Assembly (NCBI GenBank): GCA_011051815.1
Contig: DRKK01000371.1
Span: 1 to 15,373 of the forward strand
Origin: Sphingomonadales bacterium
Lineage (GTDB): Bacteria > Pseudomonadota > Alphaproteobacteria > Sphingomonadales > Emcibacteraceae
Reading direction: 5' to 3'
Length of the DNA stretch: 15,373 nt
The translations under genes and the position numbers were made by a program. A model generated the notes under the pieces. The model was given only the letters and a program-made list of their open reading frames with translations, did not search any database and had not been told where the DNA came from. Shown here piece by piece: positions 14,497 through 15,373 of this stretch (position 1 is its first letter; every line of letters begins with the position of its first letter).

Positions 14497-14525
14497 TTGA
14501 CCCATGAGTTGTACACAGTAATAAT
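14497..14525 (+). promoter_or_regulatory. Sigma70-type promoter of the RDD gene with flanking direct repeat
   Basis: TTGACC at 14497-14502 (5 of 6 to the -35 consensus) is separated by exactly 17 bp from AATAAT at 14520-14525 (5 of 6 to the -10 consensus). Transcription would begin near 14532, leaving a leader of about 18 nt with GGGGAA before the ATG at 14550. The 9-bp sequence TGAGTTGTA occurs at 14487-14495 and again at 14505-14513, on either side of the -35 box with an 18-bp period. This could be a regulator site, but that is inference. Confidence 0.6.
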
Positions 14526-14549
14526 AAATAATAAAATGGGGAACAGGAT

Positions 14550-15212
14550 ATGTCTCGGCTAATTACTTTTATACTGGTCATAGGGTACTTTTTTACAATT
14601 ACGGAAATATTTCCATGTGGTTATGGTCATTCTCAAGAATGTACAAATACTGACCAGCAATACATATCGCAAATCTCCGTATTTTTCGACATTCCGTTTC
14701 TGTTACTGCTATTTCTCTACCCTAGAAAAAAATATACCCCGGTCACCGAAGAACCTGTAAATATATGGAGAAGGTTTGTTGCCTACCATATTGATTTATT
14801 TATTATTATTCTTATCACACTTTCCGGATTAAAAATTATTTCTCTCCTTAAAGAATTACTTCAAATAGGTGGTTTTCCAGTAAGGTCAGTCACCGAAAGT
14901 TCTGGGCTTATTTCTATTTTAGTAATATTGGCTATAACGATTTATCTCATGTTTATAATTTTTTATTACCATTACAAACATCTGATGTTAAACAAACCTA
15001 CTGTGGGTCAATATATTTCGGGCTATATGATTGACGGTAATGATCAGAAATGGACCATTTCACGTGTTCTCGCCCGCTTATTCTTATCAGCTATTGCCAT
15101 GGGAATTTGGCCTATTGCACTCTACGCAGCTTTCAAAAATAAAAAGAAACATTTCTGGTTTGACCGTGATACCAATAGCTTCCCAGTCCGTATTAGCCAT
15201 CCAGAAACCTAA
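14550..15212 (+). CDS. RDD-family multi-pass membrane protein
   Basis: This 220-residue protein has an N-terminal hydrophobic segment (4-20), a short loop with two cysteines (C23, C31), another segment at about 46-57, and then an RDD-like domain. That domain includes WRRFVAYHIDLF (R74 and D82 as the marker residues), GQYISGYMI at 153-161 and SRVLARLF at 171-178. RDD proteins are integral membrane proteins of mostly unknown role, some proposed to act in transport or sodium tolerance. The gene is visibly richer in A+T than everything around it, with many ATT, TTA and AAA codons, suggesting horizontal acquisition. It has its own good promoter. Its stop overlaps the convergent transporter gene by 4 bp. 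Confidence 0.8.
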   Translation: MSRLITFILVIGYFFTITEIFPCGYGHSQECTNTDQQYISQISVFFDIPFLLLLFLYPRKKYTPVTEEPVNIWRRFVAYHIDLFIIILITLSGLKIISLLKELLQIGGFPVRSVTESSGLISILVILAITIYLMFIIFYYHYKHLMLNKPTVGQYISGYMIDGNDQKWTISRVLARLFLSAIAMGIWPIALYAAFKNKKKHFWFDRDTNSFPVRISHPET

Positions 15213-15373
15213 CCAAAAATAATCGGCACCAGCGCATAAGACAGGCATGTCACCACAATGATTGCCACCAGATTAAGCCGGAAACCGGCATTGGCCATTT
15301 GGGGGATGGTGACTTTTCCGGTGGAATAGATCACCGCATTTGGGGCGGTGGCCACCGGTAACATGAAGGCACA
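15209..15373 (-). CDS. DASS/SLC13-type anion:sodium symporter, C-terminal part (truncated by window)
   Basis: The minus strand is open from the window end to a TAG at 15209-15211, giving the last 54 residues of a transporter. The sequence FMLPVATAPNAVIYSTGK matches the highly conserved sodium- and substrate-binding signature near the end of divalent anion:Na+ symporters (SLC13/DASS family). It is followed by a last helix at about 32-53. Members carry dicarboxylates, sulfate or citrate; the substrate cannot be told from this fragment. The remaining 5' part lies beyond the window. Confidence 0.85.
   Translation of the reverse strand, partial: CAFMLPVATAPNAVIYSTGKVTIPQMANAGFRLNLVAIIVVTCLSYALVPIIFG

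Noticed and set aside
13639..14562. Several plus-strand open frames of 118-149 codons opposite dapF.
   Set aside because: dapF has both catalytic cysteine motifs on the minus strand; these are antisense frames, and one runs past the true RDD gene start.

Overview
The window looks like chromosomal DNA of an alphaproteobacterium of moderate GC content; I cannot name a genus. The signs are a System I cytochrome c maturation set with separate CcmH and CcmI proteins, a dapF-mtaB-ftsY-yciB gene order familiar from alphaproteobacteria, and one site each resembling an FNR/FixK box and an Irr (ICE) box. No rRNA, tRNA, CRISPR array, insertion sequence or phage gene was seen.

Layout. 1-162 is the 3' end of a membrane protein gene. 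205-1553 holds ccmA and ccmB, which overlap. 1534-1836 (minus) is a small PGPGW-type membrane protein gene that converges on ccmB. 2034-4675 is a three-gene exported module on the plus strand: a di-haem cytochrome c peroxidase, a Tat-exported calcineurin-like metallophosphoesterase and a small mono-haem cytochrome c. 4788-10307 resumes the maturation genes as ccmC-D-E-F-G-H-I, nearly all joined by overlapping stop and start codons; ccmD (5510-5677) is only 55 codons. 10425-10793 is an unrecognised glutamine-rich small protein. 10783-14442 (minus) is the tightly overlapping operon dapF-mtaB-ftsY-yciB. 14550-15212 is an AT-rich RDD-family membrane protein gene, and 15209-15373 (minus) is the 3' end of a DASS/SLC13-type anion transporter gene.

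How the genes work together. CcmAB(CD) load haem onto CcmE, CcmG and CcmH keep apocytochrome CXXCH cysteines reduced, and CcmF with CcmH and CcmI ligates haem. Two of the three module genes lying inside the ccm locus encode c-type cytochromes, so these are likely clients of the flanking machinery. The module splits ccmAB from ccmC-I, and each downstream block has its own candidate control site: an Irr/ICE-like dyad (1966-1982) before the peroxidase and a perfect FNR/FixK consensus (4703-4716) before ccmC. This suggests iron or haem control of the module and oxygen control of ccmC-I.

The most interesting points are this nested module and its two regulatory sites, a 25-bp dyad set in the probable promoter of the small Gln-rich gene, a 16-nt sequence repeated exactly at the ccmG and ccmH starts, and an AT-rich RDD gene with a good sigma70-type promoter flanked by a direct repeat.
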